Positions 63,413 through 64,000 of a stretch of DNA of 64,000 bases are shown here, in pieces. The translations under genes were made by a program, and so were the position numbers. The notes under the pieces were generated by a model. That model saw only the letters and a list, made by a program, of their open reading frames with translations. It ran no database searches and was not told where the DNA came from. The stretch is taken from contig DATLYE010000012.1 of assembly GCA_035575135.1 (NCBI GenBank), forward strand, positions 1 to 64,000, written 5' to 3'. Positions within the stretch are counted from its first letter, which is position 1; every line of letters starts with the position of its first letter. The stretch comes from JANWXD01 sp035575135 (GTDB lineage Bacteria; Acidobacteriota; Terriglobia; Bryobacterales; Bryobacteraceae).

Positions 63413-63949
63413 ATGGTGGAGACGCCGGCCGAAACGGCACGTGAGGCAGTTGTGGAGGCGGAGGGAGACTTCGTGGCGTTCTTCCGTGAGTACCGCAACC
63501 GGGCGTTCCACTTCGCCTTACAGCTCACCGGCAGCCGGGAGGATGCCATGGATTTGACCCAGGAAGCGTTCCTGCGGCTGCACCGCCACTGGGGCCGTCG
63601 CGATCCGAACCGTCCGCCCGGCCCGTGGCTCTATGCGATCTTACGTCACGCGATCGTGGACTGGCGGCGGCGTCTGCGCCGCGATGAAGTCTTGGAGGCG
63701 TCCGGCGAAGGTGCCGCGGTGGAATCGCGGCCCGACGTACTCGCCGAGCGCCAGGAGCGTGCGGCGCTGGTGTGGGAAGCAATCCGCCGGCTCCCGCCGG
63801 AGCAGCGGGAGGCCGTGATCCTTCGCGACTGGCACGGGCTGTCTTACAAGGAGATCGCCCAGGTCCAAGGCGTGAGCACCGGCGTCGTAGGCTCCCGCCT
63901 GTTCGACGCCAGAGAGAAGTTGCGAAAGCACCTGAAGGGGCGTCTGTGA
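63413..63949 (+). CDS. ECF-type RNA polymerase sigma factor
   Basis: 178 residues from ATG 63413. Region 2: FVAFFREYRNRAFHFALQLT, GSREDAMDLTQEAFLRLHRH. Region 4: AIRRLPPEQREAVILRDWHG, LSYKEIAQVQGVSTGVVGSR. Directs RNA polymerase to a small regulon. Its stop overlaps the next start (TGATG), the usual coupling with an anti-sigma factor. Confidence 0.93.
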   Translation: MVETPAETAREAVVEAEGDFVAFFREYRNRAFHFALQLTGSREDAMDLTQEAFLRLHRHWGRRDPNRPPGPWLYAILRHAIVDWRRRLRRDEVLEASGEGAAVESRPDVLAERQERAALVWEAIRRLPPEQREAVILRDWHGLSYKEIAQVQGVSTGVVGSRLFDAREKLRKHLKGRL

Positions 63950-64000
63950 TGAACGTTCATGAGGAAATCCGCCGCCAACTGGGAGCGTACTTGGACAACG
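63949..64000 (+). CDS. start of a probable anti-sigma factor (partial)
   Basis: ATG at 63949 overlaps the sigma-factor stop. The visible 17 residues (MNVHEEIRRQLGAYLDN) resemble the 'H-x-x-x-(L/I)-x-x-Y-L-D-(N/G)' opening of zinc-finger anti-sigma proteins. The gene runs off the window. Confidence 0.6.
   Translation, partial: MNVHEEIRRQLGAYLDN

Overview
The window looks like a chromosomal segment of a high-G+C Acidobacteriota bacterium, most likely of the Bryobacterales/Solibacter type. Two large secreted proteins (15760-18261 and 60811-63279) carry the C-terminal Ig-like domain known as TIGR03437, which is typical of that group. There are also several twin-arginine exported enzymes, a membrane-anchored HTH regulator of acidobacterial style and a bshC gene. 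The lineage is inferred from gene content only.

Layout. 1-2822 holds small or decayed genes: an RcnB/CigR-like secreted protein, an acidobacterial-type reading frame open to the window edge, a frameshifted beta-propeller gene, and a P-II relic. 2819-9077 is a czcCBA-type heavy-metal RND efflux operon (minus strand) with a secreted Cys-rich protein. 9238-13103 is a mobile and rearranged zone: an HTH/nucleoside-phosphorylase chimera, a large serine recombinase whose 3' end runs into tRNA-Asn, and an IS element with 24-bp inverted ends and 15-bp flanking direct repeats. 13083-23535 carries hydrolases (M19 dipeptidase, EEP-family enzyme, GH10 xylanase, two sulfatase-fold enzymes), a THEP1-type NTPase, a YkgJ-type protein, a degenerate GGDEF protein and an NAD-binding dehydrogenase. 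23764-27737 is the conserved translation cluster rplM-rpsI-rpsB-tsf-pyrH-frr.

27747-40960 carries a methyltransferase, an exported HisC-like aminotransferase, a penicillin acylase, an ABC-2 exporter, a four-gene acyl-CoA carboxylase/AtuA/enoyl-CoA hydratase operon, an AI-2E-type transporter, a HupE/UreJ-like membrane protein and a beta-barrel protein. 40980-50931 is a compositionally different block, almost all on the minus strand. It encodes five proteins that begin with zinc ribbons followed by membrane segments, a lipoprotein, two M48 metalloproteases and a secreted Ig-like protein. Part of it is bracketed by a 105-bp direct repeat that duplicates the 3' end of the Ig-like gene. This block is the best candidate for an undescribed system.

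51215-64000 returns to ordinary chromosome: a membrane-tethered HTH regulator, an operon of frataxin-like protein, HemW, threonine aldolase and SDR, then bshC, an HpcH/HpaI aldolase, tRNA-Leu(CAA), a matrixin-like protease, a glycosidase-like protein ending in an ILEI/FAM3 domain, and an ECF sigma factor with the start of its likely anti-sigma factor.

All family assignments are from reading the translated sequence; no searches were run.
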